Below are positions 7,189-7,696 of a stretch of DNA of 7,696 bases, piece after piece (the stretch's first letter is position 1; each line of letters opens with the position of its first letter). The DNA is from an uncultured bacterium. GTDB taxonomy: Bacteria; Cyanobacteriota; Vampirovibrionia; Gastranaerophilales; Gastranaerophilaceae. Made by a program: the position numbers and the translations under genes. The notes below the pieces were generated by a model. It saw only the letters and a list, made by a program, of their open reading frames with translations, did no database searches and was not told the DNA's origin. The DNA is taken from positions 1 through 7,696 of the forward strand of contig CAMVQX010000076.1 in assembly GCA_947169755.1 (NCBI GenBank). The letters are read 5' to 3'.

Positions 7189-7217
7189 ATTTTCATATAT
7201 CTATACATAGTTGTCAA
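7189..7217 (-). promoter_or_regulatory. Probable promoter of the RiPP cassette
   Basis: A perfect TTGACA -35 box (7212-7217, - strand) is followed after 17 nt by GAAAAT (7189-7194), four of six to the -10 consensus. The start would lie near 7182, giving a 17-nt leader that just contains the ribosome site. The weak -10 box with a perfect -35 may mean activator dependence, but no operator is visible. AT-rich alternatives nearby cannot be excluded. Confidence 0.5.
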
Positions 7218-7251
7218 TAAATGTGTTTTAATTATTAATAATTGTTAATTC

Positions 7252-7270
7252 TAATGCCGAAGGGGGGACT
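7252..7270 (-). repeat. Displaced copy of the tRNA-Leu 3' end
   Basis: TAATGCCGAAGGGGGGACT here is identical over 19 bp to 7444-7462, which covers the 3' half of the T arm, the acceptor strand and discriminator base of tRNA-Leu, and three flanking bases. The copy is in the same orientation, 192 bp downstream of the tRNA. A direct repeat of a tRNA 3' end is the usual scar of site-specific integration, but the spacing is far too small for an intact element. A duplication or a decayed second tRNA is equally possible. Confidence 0.7.
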
Positions 7271-7405
7271 CGTCTTGCTGCGCTCGCATTAAACGTGCCT
7301 ACGTATTTTGCTTCAAAGAACTTCATTCTTTTCGCAAAACTACTTCGCACTCTGCTCGCTTGCGTTGAACCCTAAAAAGGTGTTCGTGTCCATACCCATA
7401 CTGAC
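7271..7405. other. Gene-free stretch between the RiPP promoter and the tRNA-Leu hairpin
   Basis: I find no credible gene here on either strand. It is richer in CG-containing words than the flanking AT-rich DNA. It holds CTTCGCACTCTGCTCG at 7343-7358, close to the reverse complement of the start of the window (3-17). It also holds a GGGTTCAA on the - strand (7366-7373) that looks like the 5' half of a tRNA T arm. It may be the remains of an inserted or rearranged tRNA copy. Confidence 0.4.
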
Positions 7406-7445
7406 TATAAAGCAGATTAAAGGACAGGCCCCAATCTGCTTTATA
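7406..7445 (-). terminator. Perfect 13-bp hairpin directly after tRNA-Leu
   Basis: TATAAAGCAGATT (7406-7418) is the exact reverse complement of 7433-7445, with a 14-nt loop. On the - strand it begins one base after the tRNA discriminator position, so it could end the tRNA transcript or mark the end for 3' processing. The sequence after the stem has no T run, so a standard Rho-independent terminator is not certain. Confidence 0.45.
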
Positions 7446-7446
7446 A

Positions 7447-7527
7447 TGCCGAAGGGGGGACTTGAACCCCCACGGATTGCTCCATACGCACCTGAAACGC
7501 ACGTGTCTACCATTCCACCACTTCGGC
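7447..7527 (-). tRNA. tRNA-Leu (anticodon CAG)
   Basis: A complete class II tRNA. The acceptor GCCGAAG pairs with CTTCGGC over seven bases. The D arm has the GG pair in AATGGTAG. The anticodon stem TGCGT/GCGTA (with two G-T pairs) closes the loop TTCAGGT with CAG at 7494-7492, reading CUG. The variable arm is GGA-GCAA-TCC, and the T arm is GGGGG-TTCAAGT-CCCCC. The discriminator is A, as expected for Leu. CCA is not encoded and would be added afterwards. Partial copies of both ends of this gene lie within 200 bp on either side. Confidence 0.95.
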
Positions 7528-7571
7528 AAATTAATCTAAATATTCAATTTTCAACAATTTTCGTTTGCCTT
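7517..7571 (-). repeat. 55-bp direct repeat, copy at the tRNA-Leu 5' end
   Basis: Covers the first 11 bases of tRNA-Leu and the 44 bases before it, which should include its promoter or leader. It is identical to 7642-7696 in the same orientation, 125 bp apart. The match stops at 7516/7641 on one side and at the window edge on the other. Confidence 0.9.
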
Positions 7572-7606
7572 CGTGCTGGAAGTTTTCACTTCGTTCCAAC
7601 CCTCTC

Positions 7607-7631
7607 ACAAAATGATACTTAATCATTTTGT
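7607..7631. repeat. Perfect 10-bp hairpin between the 55-bp repeats
   Basis: ACAAAATGAT (7607-7616) pairs exactly with ATCATTTTGT (7622-7631) across a five-base loop. It sits within the 70-bp segment separating the two 55-bp repeats, upstream of tRNA-Leu. It has no T tail on either strand, so I give it no function. Confidence 0.55.
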
Positions 7632-7641
7632 TCGGCAGAGT

Positions 7642-7696
7642 ACCACTTCGGCAAATTAATCTAAATATTCAATTTTCAACAATTTTCGTTTGCCTT
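7642..7696 (-). repeat. 55-bp direct repeat, distal copy with a truncated tRNA-Leu 5' end
   Basis: Identical to 7517-7571. On the - strand it runs through the same leader and the first 11 bases of the tRNA (GCCGAAGTGGT), then diverges into ACTCTGCC at 7641, so no tRNA is completed. It reaches the very last base of the window, so its true length is unknown. Confidence 0.9.

Noticed and set aside
7308..7622. Open + frame of 104 codons, and a 68-codon - frame over the same region (7323-7529)
   Set aside because: Both run through tRNA-Leu. The + frame product contains a GLEPPRIAPYAPETH-like stretch, the familiar false protein read antisense through a tRNA-Leu gene. Neither has a ribosome site.
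1..7696. CRISPR array, insertion sequence or integrase gene
   Set aside because: No regularly spaced repeats, transposase or recombinase motifs are present. The only repeats are the tRNA-associated ones described.

Overview
The window is AT-rich bacterial DNA. It carries a five-gene housekeeping operon on the + strand, a three-gene peptide-modification cassette on the - strand facing it, and a tRNA-Leu locus surrounded by partial copies of itself. A cluster-forming PSP1/RicT protein, MurQ, a Bacillus-like RibH and a PqqD/radical SAM cassette suggest a low-GC anaerobe, either a Firmicute or a non-photosynthetic cyanobacterial relative such as the gut Gastranaerophilales. That placement is inference; no gene here fixes it.

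Positions 1-235: an intergenic piece with a clear Rho-independent terminator (141-166) that ends whatever lies upstream, then a promoter (TTGTAA, 17-nt spacer, TATAAT). Positions 244-5435: ribH, murQ, gpsA, ricT and a 621-residue five-helix membrane protein, all on the + strand with gaps of 43, -4, -8 and 10 nt, so probably one transcript. The first four cover riboflavin synthesis, recycling of MurNAc-6-phosphate, glycerol-3-phosphate supply for lipids, and an RNA-processing accessory factor. The fifth is unrecognised and probably displays a large domain outside the membrane.

Positions 5440-7217 (- strand): a compact RiPP (ribosomally made, post-translationally modified peptide) cassette. Reading in its own direction it has a promoter, an 80-residue precursor peptide with a strong ribosome site, a 92-residue PqqD-like leader-binding protein (RRE), and a 404-residue radical SAM/SPASM maturase with a complete set of cluster cysteines. 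The precursor ends in a short core with three Tyr-Gly-Asp units, one Trp and two Cys, one of them the last residue. The simplest reading is that the RRE holds the basic leader while the maturase builds cross-links on the core. The YGD units match the aromatic-X-X pattern used by three-residue-cyclophane (triceptide) enzymes. This is the most interesting content of the window. No protease or exporter for the product is present.

Positions 7218-7696: tRNA-Leu(CAG) on the - strand, with a 19-bp copy of its 3' end 192 bp downstream and a 55-bp copy of its 5' end plus leader 125 bp upstream. Two perfect hairpins lie nearby. The upstream copy ends exactly at the window edge, so some of this may reflect a contig ending in a repeat rather than the true chromosome order.
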